Positions 1 through 11,758 of a DNA stretch of 64,000 bases are shown here, one piece after another. Positions within the stretch are counted from its first letter, which is position 1. Each line of letters begins with the position of its first letter. Location of the stretch: positions 83,330,679 through 83,394,678 of the forward strand of contig NC_081185.1 in assembly GCF_029867415.1 (NCBI RefSeq), in the 5' to 3' direction. The notes beneath the pieces were generated by a model, which was not told the origin of the DNA, ran no database searches, and saw nothing but the letters and a program-made list of their open reading frames with translations. The DNA comes from Vicia villosa (taxonomy: Eukaryota > Streptophyta > Magnoliopsida > Fabales > Fabaceae). A program made the translations under genes and the position numbers.

Positions 1-3000
1 CCAAAGTTTTCCATCCAAAGCTCATTTTGAAGTAAATTTGATTCTCTACAATTTTGTATCTCACATGCCAAGTCTAAAAATGCTTCAATTGAGAGATATG
101 GACCAAAACATTATAGGTCCTTTTCAAAAATCAACAAAAGGTCACTCTTTTCAAAAGGGCACACAAGGAGCATGGAAAATAATTTTGATATGAGACCAAA
201 GACACTAGTTAGAGGACTCTCTAAGGTTTCCAAAAAGTCCTAGAACACTTCCATACCTCAAAAAATGAGAGAGATAGGCTTTGTCAAAGTTGGACTATTT
301 TGGAGGGGAAAATGTGAAGAAACTGGAATATTTTTGCAAATGGGCCCAATGTTTTGTGATCCAAACTTGTTCCTCAAATCACCAAGACTCTCCAAACCCA
401 ATCCTAAAATTATTTGATTTTTATTCTGTTTTTATTGAATTTTTTATTCATTTAAAATATAATTTCAAACAAATAATTAAGAGAAAATATGAGAGATGTG
501 ATTTATTTTATTTCCAATCAATTTTAAACCACCCAAATATCATATTCTTTTACTCAAATTCGTTTTAATGGAAATTGAGAAGAAAAGATTATATTTTTGC
601 CAAGTTTAGAAGGTTTTGAAATCATATCCAAATCAACTTTCAAATCTTTGATTCAAGAAGATTTACTTGAATTTTGTTAACCTAATGGCTTATACTATAA
701 GTACAGAACACATTCACAAGGTTTAAAGGGATTTTTTTCGCAGCCAGGAGCCATAGGAGAATCTTCAAATTTTCAAGAAAAGTGAGAAGTTGAATTCGAA
801 ATTGCACACTGATTCAAGAGTTTGTGGCTATTCTAACAGGTTCCTGGATCATCATTGAGGCGATTCCAATTGTTAGCAAGGTCGAAGGCGTCCAGAACCA
901 TCAACAATAAGCCACGGTTTGCTATTCCTATTTTTGTTCGATTCCAACAACTCATGCATATTTAGAACGATTCAAATACATATTTGTGTTTATGAGGATA
1001 TTTGCAAGCTTTCTGTATGGTTTGGTCAAGTTTTAATACAGGGACACGAATCTACCAATGTTGGGTTCCTAAGCTTTTGAATAGGGCTTTTCGATTTAAC
1101 AAGAATTGGACAAAACCAGGGCCATATTCACGTTCAGGAGATCAAACCTAGTTGATCCATGGGCTTAGGTGAAATTTCTTCGTTGTATTGCGTGTTATTC
1201 ATGTTGCATGGGCTATGGCAACAGTTTTGCGTCCGTAGGAACAGGAAAGAGAGCTAAGGCAATGGATCAAGGAAGAGAATGAAGCTGTGTCGCTTCGTGA
1301 TTGGCCAGTTTCAAAATCCATGCGCGTGCTCCCCTCTAGCAATCAGGTGTACTGGATCCACGCGTATACGATGAGGCTGCATCATCAGGACTGTATGATT
1401 GTCTCACTCCCAGATCTAGCGCCTCCAGAGCAGCAGGTGTATCATATACTCCTTACCAGTGTCACACCGAATCAAAAGCTAAGAAAATGTTAATTTTTTT
1501 TTTATTTTTTATTACGTGACTTGTTATCTTTTTATTTTTTTTATATATTACTACTAAATAAAATAAAACCCTTTTATTTATTTTCTTAACAAACATTCTC
1601 TCAAACTTATAAAAAACAATGCATATATTAAAATAAAATATATTTATTTTAACTATTAATTATTTTATTTGTTTCTTTAAAATTAATTTAAATTGTTTAA
1701 ATCACGTGCTTAATTATTAATTTTCATTAATTAATTAAAGTAAATATTGGGATTAGGTAATTTAATCGAAACCTTATTTTTTTCACCGATTTAATTAGTT
1801 AGGTTGAAAAACCAATAATTAATTAAATCGATTATTTATTCTATTAATCATTGTTTACGAAGATCGGCCCATACACTGAATATTTTTGTTTCTATGCCTT
1901 TTCAGGGTTGATTCTTCAAATACGTTCCGACTGCGCGCCACGTCAAATACGAAGCTAAGTACCCTATTTATTTTTTTTAAAAGTCTATTTTGTTTCCTTT
2001 TAATTTTAGAGTTTGCCCTTAACCTTTCTTGAACTGTACATACATTCACCCTCTTCTTTTGCCTTTGCCATTTTTCAGGGTTACCTCCGAGGCCTCCGAC
2101 CGCCTACCATATCAGATCAAAGCTAAGTCTCGATTCAACTTCTTTTATTTTGCCTTTAATTTTAAATTTAATTATTCTTGCTTTTTATTTATTATCCTTT
2201 TGGCAAATGAATTAGCCATACACTCAGTGCTTCCTATTATTTCTCTATTCAATTCGCAGATGTTCAGAGTCAATGCTTCAGGCTACCTCCGACTATCAAC
2301 TTTCATCAATTGAAGCTAAGTATACTCTGCCCTTTTTCTTTTATTATCATTTTTTAGTGATTAGGGTTAGTCGTATTTGCCCCCGAACCGATAATGCACT
2401 CACCCTCCTCTGTGTATTCTTTCTTGTCCTATTTTCAGGTTTGTTGATTGCCAAAGCTACGAGTATTGGTAACCCTAAACCCTAACCCTGATATTTTTTG
2501 TCTTTTATTATTACTTATGTCAAACCCTATTAAGGGATCCGCTGGTTTCATTTTCCCCTTCTCCATATTGCCATTATTACTGTTAATATCTATTGTGTGG
2601 TTAGTAATCCTAGGGAGTGCAAGTCTTGAACTGAATTAGGATAACTAATTATAAGATAATTTTCTGAATATAATCACGTGATTGTTGCACCCACGCACAC
2701 TTTTGGGGTAACCTCTCTGTTGCCTTGTTGCCTGTTGCCTTGTTGCCTGTTGCCTTGTGTTTTTTGCATAATAGCCATGTCCCTCGAATATGAGGATACC
2801 TCAGCCATGTTGCCTCGACAAATACAAAGGTCATGAGACCCTAAAATGATGCTGCCTTCGATACACTAGATATGACCTCGACCCTCGGAAGTTGCCTACG
2901 AAAAAGGCTGAGGTATCCTCTGGCTGCCTACGAAAAGGCTATTCTGATCCTTCTCTTTAGACTACCTGCCTTCTCTATGGCATGGGACAGTCTTAAGGCG

Positions 3001-3457
3001 AATGATAATTCGACGACCCTTCAACCTCCAAATGAAAGGCTTCCTGCCCTCTTATGGCATGGATAGACCCTTTCACCCTGAAAGGCTAAAAGAACCTCTT
3101 TTTCAAATTATAAGGTAATTGCCCCTAATTGCTTTGCCTTGCTCTAAAACTTTTTTCTATATTCTTTCTCATAATTCTTCAAAATGGCTACGCTCATTTA
3201 CGAGCTAAAGTCCACATCTTTCTTCTACATTTCTGAAAACAAAGAGCAAAGCAATTAAGAGCCCATGGAAAACCATGGATGCAAAGGGTGCCTTACACCT
3301 TCCCTTTGCATAAATTACCCCCCGAACTCAGTTTTCTTAAAAAAGGTTTTTTCCTGTTCTTTTAGCCTTTCTATTTAATTTGGATAAAATAAAAGTCGGT
3401 GGCGACTCATGCTTAACCGTACATTTTCAATATTAAAAGTCAGTTCACCGTATTACA
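1..3457 (+). mobile_element. Ogre-like Ty3/gypsy LTR, left end outside window
   Basis: This is the larger 3' part of a long LTR. It is colinear with the complete LTR at 54831-58821: the match starts near base 11 here and near 55185 there, so roughly 350 bp of the LTR start lie outside the window. It contains T-rich subrepeats, an A-rich polyadenylation-type stretch near 3385-3395, the motif GGTGGCGACTC (3398-3408), and ends GTATTACA at 3457. It has no credible coding region; short open frames here are chance. It abuts SIRE pol sequence, so it inserted into S1. Whether it is a solo LTR or the 3' LTR of a full Ogre cannot be decided here. Unlike the other Ogre LTRs in the window it lacks the tRNA-like cassette. 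Confidence 0.85.
1900..2470 (+). repeat. Ogre LTR subrepeats (TTTTCAGGGTT ... AAGCTAAGT)
   Basis: Four diverged units of about 170-190 bp follow each other. Each has a pyrimidine-rich run, a TTTTCAGG or TTCAGAG box (near 1901, 2075, 2264, 2435), about 50-60 bases of mixed composition, and then an AAGCTAAGT-like box followed by T-rich DNA. The same modules occur in the LTRs at 54831 and 61715. The function is unknown. Confidence 0.65.
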
Positions 3458-3560
3458 TTCTGAACACTAAAAGTCAGTTCACCGTATTACATTCTGAACA
3501 CTAAAGATCATCCTTTTGGATGTGTCTGTTTCATTCTGAACACTAAAGATCATCTTGGTA
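3434..3560 (+). repeat. Two short tandem duplications at the Ogre/SIRE junction
   Basis: A 34-bp unit spanning the LTR end and its flank is present twice (3434-3467 and 3468-3501). Immediately after, a second duplication repeats TTCTGAACACTAAAGATCAT (3492 and 3534) around a 42-bp interval. The second SIRE copy (S2) has this pol stretch only once, so the extra copies arose at or after the LTR insertion. Confidence 0.75.
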
Positions 3561-4087
3561 AGTTTGATTCTAAGGCACAAAAATGTTTCCTCCTTGGATA
3601 TTTTGAACGCTCTAAAGGCTACAGGGTATATAATACTGAAATATTGGTTGTAGAAGAATCAATCAATATCAGGTTTGATGATAAGCTTGGTCCTGAAAAT
3701 CCAAGGCAGTCTGAAAATTTTGTAGATATAGATATTGATATATCAGAAGCTGTAGAACCAAGAAGCAAAGTTTCAGAAGCTAAGAATATCAGAAGCAGAG
3801 AATCAGAAGATCAAGTTGCTGCATCAATAGAGAATCTAAGAATTTCTGAAGAGCCATCAAATAGAAGATCTTCTAGACTCATTTCTGCTCATTCAGAAGA
3901 TTTCATTCTTGGAAAGAAAGATGATCCTATCAGAACAAGAGAATTCCTTAAGAACAACGCAAATTGTCAATTAGGTCTTGTTTCTTTGATCGAGCCAACT
4001 TCTGTTGATCAAGCTCTAGAAGATGCAGACTGGATAATTGCCATGCAAGAAGAGTTAAATCAGTTTACAAGGAATGGCGTTTGGGAT
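3509..4087 (+). pseudogene. pol: SIRE pol fragment: integrase C-terminus and linker to RT
   Basis: The frame from 3509 aligns with the second SIRE copy (38351-39937, minus) through the post-catalytic integrase region (HPFGCVCF..NTKDHLGKF) and the serine/glutamate-rich linker containing SRLISAHSED and KKDDPIRTREFLKN. It continues into the start of the RT domain (NQFTRNGVWD) at 4087. There the coding sequence is cut by the solo LTR and resumes at 7377. The open frame runs to 4150, but everything after 4087 is LTR sequence. The upstream integrase with its catalytic residues is not in the window. Confidence 0.9.
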
Positions 4088-4350
4088 TGTCATACCCCAA
4101 TTTTTGACCCTAAGATCATACATCAATCGCATTCAATCATCAAACAATAGTACCATTGTGGAGTTTTATCTTTGATACTGTGATCATCTCCGAGGGGAAT
4201 CATCAAGCACATTTAGCTTTTTATTTGTTTAAATACTAACCAAAATCCAAAAATATGCATTTTGTCTTTTTTGTTTATATTTTACAGGTAAAAGATCAGG
4301 CAAAAATCAAAACTGTGCAAGGAAGCAATTTTTTTTTGAAAATTTGAAGA

Positions 4351-4389
4351 AGGAAATCGATTTACCTAAGAAGGAAATCGATTTCCCTA
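4351..4389 (+). repeat. AAATCGATTT dyads, LTR-proximal cluster
   Basis: Two copies of a near-perfect palindrome of the form GGAAATCGATTTCC occur about 265 bp into the LTR. In O2 the matching position carries GCAAATCGATTTGC, so the arms differ between copies while the dyad symmetry is kept. Confidence 0.8.
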
Positions 4390-5085
4390 GGGCGAAAATT
4401 CAAAAAAAAATAAAGAGGGAAGTGTGACATCATTTTGGCACCTATTTTCTTTAATCATTTTTGTTAGTTTACCAATTTTCCACCTCACCAAAATTAATCC
4501 CTTCATTAAACCCACTTAAACCTCATTTTTACCATTTTTTTACCATTTAAATGCCACTTAAATATCAATTAACCACAAATTAATTACCAAACACAAAAAG
4601 ACCAAATTGCCACTACTCTTGCTCCAATTCTATAAATAGAGACCTCTACTCTCTCATTTCACAAGCTTGGAGAGCCAAAACATTGCTTGCAAATTCATTT
4701 CTCACCCTTTCCAAAACCCTCACCCAAAATTAATTTTCATAGAATTAGTGAGATTTACATTGAATCTCACTAGTTTTGAACTAAGCCTCCTACATTTCTC
4801 TCTTTTCTTTGGTTGTTCATCTCCAATTTTGAAGGATCTACACACTTTGTGCTTGTTCTTGAAGCTACTTCAACACTTTAATTCAAGAATTGGTAAATTC
4901 CTCAATTCTAAGATGTAGATCTTTGTTGCTTGTGTTCAATGCATCTTTGATTCTATATTGGTGCTATTTGATGTTGATTTGGTGGAAAATTCGTGCTCCA
5001 ATGGATATGTGATCATAAGGTGTTTGTATGTTTGCTTAAGTTGGGTTTTATGCCTCCTAATGCTGTTTTTTTTGAAAACTGCACA

Positions 5086-5200
5086 GAGGAAATCAATTTC
5101 CTCCTTAGGCAAATCGATTTCCACTCTGCTTTTTGCGCCAGATTTGAAAACCTGCACTAAGGAAATCGATTTCCTCCTTAGGCAAATCGATTTCCCCTGG
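5086..5200 (+). repeat. AAATCGATTT dyads, second cluster
   Basis: Four diverged copies of the GGAAATCGATTTCC-type palindrome lie about 1.0-1.1 kb into the LTR. They fall in pairs separated by TCCTTAGG-type spacers. O2 has its second dyad cluster at the corresponding LTR position. Confidence 0.8.
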
Positions 5201-5239
5201 GACAGAATGTGTTTTTTGCCTTTTTTATGCTTGTTTTGG

Positions 5240-5494
5240 CTTCCTTCTTCCTCCACTTCATTAATATCATTGGATCTAGGATGTTGATAGGTTTGAAATG
5301 ACCAAATCCATAATATTAGATGAATGATATTAATGATAGTGTGAGTTGATTATCTTTTGTGCATTTTATTCTTCTTCCTCTACTTCATTAATATCATTGG
5401 ATCTAGGATGTTGATAGGTTTGAAATGACCAAATCCATAATATTAGATGAATGATATTAATGATAGTGTGAGTTGACTATTTTTATGCATTTTA
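5240..5494 (+). repeat. 127-bp tandem duplication in the solo LTR
   Basis: A segment containing TTAATATCATTGGATCTAGG occurs at 5261 and again at 5388 with almost no differences, giving two direct copies with a 127-bp period. I do not see it in the O2 LTRs, so it looks specific to this copy. Confidence 0.85.
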
Positions 5495-7376
5495 TCTTCT
5501 TCTTCTCTTTCTTTTTTTCTTTTGATCGATGAAAGTCTTAACACCTTGAGAATTCTTATGGATTCTTGGTAAAGACTAGATCACTCCTTATTTTCTTTTC
5601 GTGCGGTATTGCTTTCGAAGAGTGATCTACATATCGCTTCTCTCGCATGCATTAGCACATAAAGTTTTGACCGACCTCGTTGTAGGGTGATTTCTATATA
5701 AATCACTTGGCGATCTGCTTAACATAGCGCAATATTTCGTGTCCCGAATCATAAAAAAGATCAAATATGGAAGAGAACTGTATGCGGTTGATTTATGACT
5801 TATGGAAGTTTATCGTGTAGTCGCTATGATTTTATCAAGCTTCTGATAAATGTCCATTGAATTTAAATCCGAGAACATCCTTCACTCCCCATCGATCTTA
5901 ATTACTAACTTTGATAACATACTTGACAAGTTTCAAGATGGTTAACTTTAACATCTAACAATTGACTTTAATTTCCGCAATTTATTATACCGCTCTTTAT
6001 TTTTTGCTTTATCGATTTATTTTATCATTTCATCATGTTTATGTTTCCGCTATTTTCTCTTTGTCCATTTGGACGTTTATAATTCCGCTATTTTCCTTTT
6101 GTCCATTTGGACATATGTTTATGCTTCCGCTATTTTTCTTTTGTCCACTTGGACCATACTTTACTTTTATGCTAAAACACTAATAAATAACAAAAATCTA
6201 AAAAAACATTTAAGGTTCTCTTTTGGACTATCCGTTACTATCCCTAGCATTTTGGAGATTCGGACTTATGGACTTAGTGCCCCTGGACCTTTACTCTGTT
6301 GTTACTCTGTTGTTATTCTGTCTGTCTGGCATTAGATTGTTGTCTGTTTATGTGTGCAGGTATTTCCTTGAAAGCCCTTGATGGTTAATTCCAAGGCATT
6401 GATATAAGGATTTTACCCGAAAACAGCCGTTACTCTGCCCGATTTTCGTTAAAATATTAATGTGCTTAATGCAAAGTGGTGCTAAGATAATAAGTTCATC
6501 TGGATCCCCAAGTGATAATGTGTTGGTTTGGTATCGATAATTCCAAAGGATGGGAAATCTACCATGACTCATAATGTCAAGTGTTGGCTTCTTTTTCGGT
6601 TAGATCGTTTCTTTCCTTAGCTTTTATTTTACGTAATAGGATAGCCTCTTCATCTCCTCCCCTTCTTTAATTTTCAAAATCTTCTCTCTTTTTACAAAAC
6701 CTTCTTATGTTTGCAATCTTTTCAAAACCTCTTCTTAAAAAATATCTTTTGCCCTTAGTGGCTTCTTTTCCAAAAGTTTAGTCACGACTAATTGTCGAAC
6801 CGAGTGGCGATACCCCACGATTTTGAAATTGATTGATATGATGAGATCTTTTCCGCGTGAGAGAGCTAGTGGCATACTCGTTGATTTCCATCAGAGTTGG
6901 AGCCCTTCTTTCATTTGCGATGCAAAGAATTCATTTGTTCTCATTCTCAAGATCAATGGCTGAGTATTTCTCTCCGACGACGATAAAGTGTCTATTCGTT
7001 TTAAAACGTTTTCCCTAAAGCGGAACTACATTAGCTCTAACTTCTCCATTTCACCGAGGAGGTATGTAGGCACAAGGCTTAACGTCTTGCCGAGATTATT
7101 TTAAAAATAAAACAAACCTTTTTTTAGCACACACAACACAAATTTTCAAAAAGGTTCCTGTGGAGTACCACAGATATAAGGGGTGCTTAAAACCTTCCCC
7201 TTGTATAAGCAACACCCGTACCTAAGATCTCTTTTCTTCTTGTTTTAAAAACAAACTTTGGGTTTTTTCGTTCTTTTCCCTTTTCCTTTGGAAATAATAA
7301 AGCGCGGTGGCGACTTTCACTGAAATATTGATTCGAGTCAATCCTATGGCTTCGACATCAGATTTTCCCCGTTACA

Positions 7377-8815
7377 GGGATCTTGTTCCTAGACCCAAAG
7401 GATTTAACATCATAGGTACAAAGTGGGTCTTCAGAAACAAGCTAAGCAAGAAGGGAGAAGTGGTAAGAAACAAAGCCAGACTGGTTCCTCAGGGTTATAG
7501 TCAGCAAGAAGGAATTGACTATACAGAGACCTTTGCACCAGTGGCCAGGTTAGAATCTATTCGTCTATTAATTTCTTTTGCCACTCAACATAACATCACT
7601 CTTTATCATATGGATATTAAGAGTGCCTTCTTAAATGGTTATATAGATGAAGAAGTTTATGTTCACCAACCTCCTGGTTTTGAAGACTCTAAGTCTCCAA
7701 ATCACGTTTTTAAACTAAAGAAATCATTATATGGTTTGAAGCAAGCTCCTAGAGCTTGGTATGAGAGATTAAGTTCTTTCCTTCTGAATAATGGTTTCAC
7801 TAGAGGAAAAGTGGACACTACTCTCTTTTGTAAAACCTTTAAAAAGGATATTTTAATTTGTCAAATATATGTTGATGATATTATATTTGGAACATCTAAT
7901 GCTACACTTGGAAAGGAGTTTGCTAAGTCTATGCAGGTTGAGTTTGATATGAGCATGATGGGAGAACTCAAGTATTTCCTTGGGATTCAAATCAATCAAA
8001 CATGAGAAGGAACGTATGTTCATCAAACCAAGTATGTGAAGGAACTTCTGAAGAAGTTTAACCTTTCTGAAAGCAAAGAAGCAAAAACTCCTATGCATCC
8101 AACGTGTATCTTAGGTAAGGATGAGGTAAGTAAGAAGGTAGATCAGAAGTTGTACAGAGGTATGATTGGATCTCTCTTATAACTCACTGCTTCTAGACCT
8201 GCTATTCTATTCAGTGTTTGTCTGTGTGCTAAACTCCAATCAGATCCTAGAGAATCTCACTTAACTGCTGTTAAGAGAATTCTGAGGTATCTAAAAGGTA
8301 CTACTAATGTTGGTTTAGTCTACAGAAGATATGAAGAATACAACTTATTAGGATATTGTGATGCTGATTCCGCTGGAGATAGAATTGAAAGAAAGAGTAC
8401 TTCTTGAAGTTATCAATTTCTTGGAAGTCATCTGATCTCCTGGTACAACAAGAAGCAAGCTACCATTGCCCTATCTACTACATAAGCATAATATGTTGCT
8501 GCTACTGGATGTAGTACACAGATCCTATGGATGAAGAGTCAGTTAGAAGATTATCAAATATATGAGAATAACATTCCTATCTTCTGTGATAATACTTCTG
8601 CTATTTGTTTATCTAAAAATCCCATATTACATTCCAAAGCTAAACATATTGAGATTAAACATCATTTCATAAGGGACTATGTTCAGAAGGATGTTCTTTC
8701 TTTAAACTTTATGGATACAGACCATCAATGGGCTGATATCTTTACAAAACCCCTTGCTGAAGATAGGTTTAAGTTCATTCTGAAAAACATCGGCATGGAC
8801 TTATGCCCAGAATGA
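7377..8815 (+). pseudogene. pol: SIRE pol: reverse transcriptase and RNase H, inactivated
   Basis: The translation shows a complete Ty1/copia RT: the entry motif KWVFRNK, the RLVPQGYSQ region, MDIKSAFLNG, KSLYGLKQAPRAWY and the catalytic YVDDIIFG box. RNase H follows, with the conserved copia motifs LTASRP, RYLKGT, GYCDAD, the SKNP..H.K.KHI segment and ADIFTKPL near the C-terminus. In-frame stops at about 8003, 8178, 8405, 8482 and 8488 interrupt the frame after the RT catalytic core. Two of these fall in the RNase H motif that normally carries a catalytic acidic residue. The D-L boundary at 7377-7382 is the solo-LTR target duplication. The gene normally encodes the polymerase that copies element RNA into cDNA in virus-like particles; this copy cannot. 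Confidence 0.95.
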
Positions 8816-9180
8816 GAAGATGAGAAGTTCTGACATATGCATTAGCTCTAAATGTTTTTATGTGTTATAAGAAGTTCTGATGTTGGTCAACTAGAAGTTC
8901 TAATTCTGTTACTATTAACGTTTCTTTATCTAAGTTGACTCAGAAATTCTTGTAAAGCAAAATAGCTGTCACTAGCTTTCTAGATGATAAACACGTGTTT
9001 ACTCTATTTGGACAAGGATGCTTTCAGCTAAGGAGACGCCGACCTAGGTAACTATGCTAATCACTTCTTTTGTCATAGTTCTCTCTCCTCACGTCACGTA
9101 AAATTAAATGCTCTTCATCATTTCTTTTTAATATTTCGTTTAATATTCTTTTTTATTTCTTTCAAACGTTTCCTTTCCCT

Positions 9181-9221
<41 letters not shown>

Positions 9222-9314
9222 ATTCATTGTCATTTCTTTTTCATATCTTTCTCTCGTTTGAGTTTCTTCATACTGCATAAACCCTAGTTCTAAACTGAAT
9301 CCCAGTTTTTCACC
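8816..9314 (+). other. Spacer between pol and the downstream ORF, with TC microsatellite
   Basis: About 500 bp without coding potential. It contains a pure TC dinucleotide run near 9187-9218, close before the downstream ORF. The homologous spacer in S2 (37946-38350, minus) retains the ACACGTGTTCACTCTAT and GGACGCCG..CCTAGGTAACT blocks, so part of the spacer is conserved between the two SIRE copies. Expression of the downstream ORF may depend on it, but that is inference. Confidence 0.7.
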
Positions 9315-11758
9315 ATGAACCCCTCTTCAAGTTCCTCAAGTCAAGCACACATGTCTTCTGCACAACTAGTTTTTCAGAAGCTTGGTTTCTCTCCGTTGAA
9401 GATTTGCTCTATCCCTGAAAATGAACTGGAAGTCTTAAGTGAATCGTCAGTAGATTTTGAACATCTCAGTCTACATGGTTTCGTTACTGATCCTGAAACA
9501 ATGGCGCAAGGATGGTCAAACTACCTTGATAGAATGGTTGGACCTATCTATCCTGCTCTTGTAAAAGATTTCTGGGTGCATGCTACAGTAACCCCCAATG
9601 CTATCATTTCCTTCGTGTTAGGGCATGAAGTTGTGATAACTGAAAAGTTGATTAGAAAGTTGTACAATCTTGATGATTCTTAGGGAGTCACAGGCGCTGA
9701 ACCTGGTAGAGTTTGTTGGACAACTGTTGAGCGACAAATATCGGATGTTTGTGGTGTGGATTCTCACATAACTGAATTTCTGAAACCGTTCTACAAAGTC
9801 TAGGCTGAGATCATTCTAGGATCTCTCTATCATAGAAAGAAATCCTTCACCTTAACCTTCATTGATGCAGATCATAAGTACATCATGTTCTGTATTGGAA
9901 GAAAGATTGAAGTTAACATCTCCAACATTCTTTTTCAGAACCTGAAAACTGGTATTGAAGAATCACGAGATGATGAACGCGCGAAGTTCCACATTTAAAG
10001 ATGAATTCTATTCCTTTCGCCAGAATGATCTCAGACATTCTGATAGAAAGTAATTTGATAGGTTCTTTGAAGTTTGTTGGCACTTCCAAGTATTTTGGTG
10101 TCACTCAAGGACATGTTAAAAATGGTTTTGATCTCCATAGGATGTGCATCATTGAGGAATTAGTTACTATTCCCAGAATATTTCCAGATATTCTGACTAG
10201 AAGGATTCCGGATGAAAATTTCTCACAGCTGTTCCAAGAAGAACATAACAAATCTGTTAAGAGCTTCTTAAAGAAATGTGTTCTTGAGCAAGCTGCTGTA
10301 GATTCTGCATGGATCAGAGGAAGAACTCTTCCTTCTTTAGCTGAGTTAAGAAGGAAAGCCCGAAGGAAAGAAGAAAAGAAGCTGAAATGAAAAGCTGCAG
10401 AAGAAGCTGCTAAGGAAGCTAAGAGGCAGAAGGTTACCTTTGACCCTCTTAAAGTAGATTCTTTTCATGCAATAAGAATGGGTAATTTCTCAAGGCAAGT
10501 ATTCTATCCTCCATCCTCTGACCCTCAAACCACCCTCTCTATTGCAAATGTCCCTCATTCACCTCCTTCTACACCAATTCCTACCCCTATATCACCTCCA
10601 CCAAACAGCTTTCAAACACCATTATCATCGTCTCAAATTCTCAACCCTACCCCCATAACTACCATTCTTCCAACACCTTCTGATATCCCCTTTTCATCTT
10701 CTAGGCCTCCTCATTCTGATATCCCATCCTCATCAAACCTTCTCACAGACATCCCTTCATCATCAACAACAGTATCTACTCCATCTCTTTCACATTCTCT
10801 ACCTTCCAGAACATCAAATCCATACAACCTTCTCTACCCTGACTACAGATTCACCTTCAACCCTCCTGAACAACCTCCTCATATTTTATATGAGCTGTTC
10901 CAGTATAAGTTCACTAGTTGGATGGAGATTCTGAGAAATTCTTATTGGAATGATCTTGATGAGAATTCTACTAGAAACCTCTGGAGGGCCTTTCGACAGA
11001 GTTTTCAAGTTGAAGCTATGGAAGTTCAAAGAAGATTCATGGCAGAAGCACCTGGTGCTCTTGGATAATTCTTAGAAGTTGATGATGGCCGATATCATCA
11101 TCCTATAAGAAACAGGAGAGTTCTTGAAGAAAGGATGCCTGTTGATGAGCTGGTTGGCAATCCTTGCAGAGCTATTGTGGTTTACAAACCCCACTTCTCA
11201 GTTCTGACTGGAGATTTTCAGTGGGTATTTAATTGGCTAAGGGAGAACCCTTCTGAAAGAGCTCCAGACATGGTCTTTCCAGAAGTTGTTTATCCTGCAG
11301 AAGCTGCTGGTCCAACTCCTCCAACAAATCTGGCTGTTATTCTTCAAGCATTGGAGAATGGAGATTCTGAGTTTCCTGAACCAGAATATGTGGAAGCTAT
11401 TTCTGAGTCAGACTCAGATGTTGAGATGGAGGATGCAGAAGCTAAAGATCATCCTGCTGAAGATATTCCTGCTGAGGAAAATCATTCTGATGATCTCACT
11501 GTGGAGAATGCAATGGAAGCTGCTGTGGAGAATGCTGTCCCTTTGAGCAGAAGTATTGAAGCTTCTTCTTCTGGTGAACCCTCCCTTCTTGTGAAGACAT
11601 TGGAGGCTTTGCAGAAGAACCAAGCTGAGATGGCTTCTCGCATGGACAAGCAAGAAGACACCAATGCTGAGTTCCGCTCTTTCATGGAGAAGCAGACTGA
11701 GAGCAATGCTGGGATTCATGACATGCTGGCCAAGATTATGTCTAAGCTAGGGTCTTAG
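9315..11758 (+). pseudogene. SIRE/Maximus extra ORF after pol (envelope-like / plant transposon protein), broken
   Basis: One long reading frame can be followed from the ATG at 9315 to TAG at 11758, roughly 810 codons. It has stops at about 9681, 9801, 10388 and 11066 and a frameshift near 9995. The N-terminal third carries a conserved block (GWSNYLD..VGPIYPALVKDFWVHA) shared with the S2 ORF at 37423-37945. I recall such blocks from plant transposon-protein families; no search was run. The middle (about 10520-10830) is rich in proline and serine, then an acidic stretch, and the last 60 residues are a predicted coiled coil (LLVKTLEALQKNQAEMASR onwards). Laten and others described an ORF in this position in SIRE1 as envelope-like. 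I see no convincing signal peptide or transmembrane segment, so a membrane role is unproven. Confidence 0.8.

Larger units (their letters stand above)
4088..7376 (+). mobile_element. Solo LTR of the O2 family (Ogre-lineage), TSD gggat
   Basis: The insertion begins TGTCATACCCC and ends CCCCGTTACA. It is flanked by the 5-bp duplication GGGAT (4083-4087 and 7377-7381), and removing it restores a continuous SIRE reading direction across the site. Its 3 kb match the two LTRs of O2 (16895-19379 and 26216-29524, opposite strand), including the final stretch with AATAAA (7296-7301), a GGTGGCGACT box and ATTCGAGTCAATCCTATGGC. With no internal region and only one LTR it is a solo LTR made by LTR-LTR recombination. 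It keeps the 0.8-kb segment missing from the left O2 LTR. Confidence 0.95.

Noticed and set aside
2469..2488. Telomere-like AACCCTAAACCCTAACCCT (also at 57834)
   Set aside because: Only two to three units at a fixed place in Ogre LTRs; a telo-box-like motif, not an interstitial telomere.
281..3066. Several small ORFs in the first 3 kb
   Set aside because: They fall in Ogre LTR sequence and are not conserved as frames in the LTR at 54831-58821.
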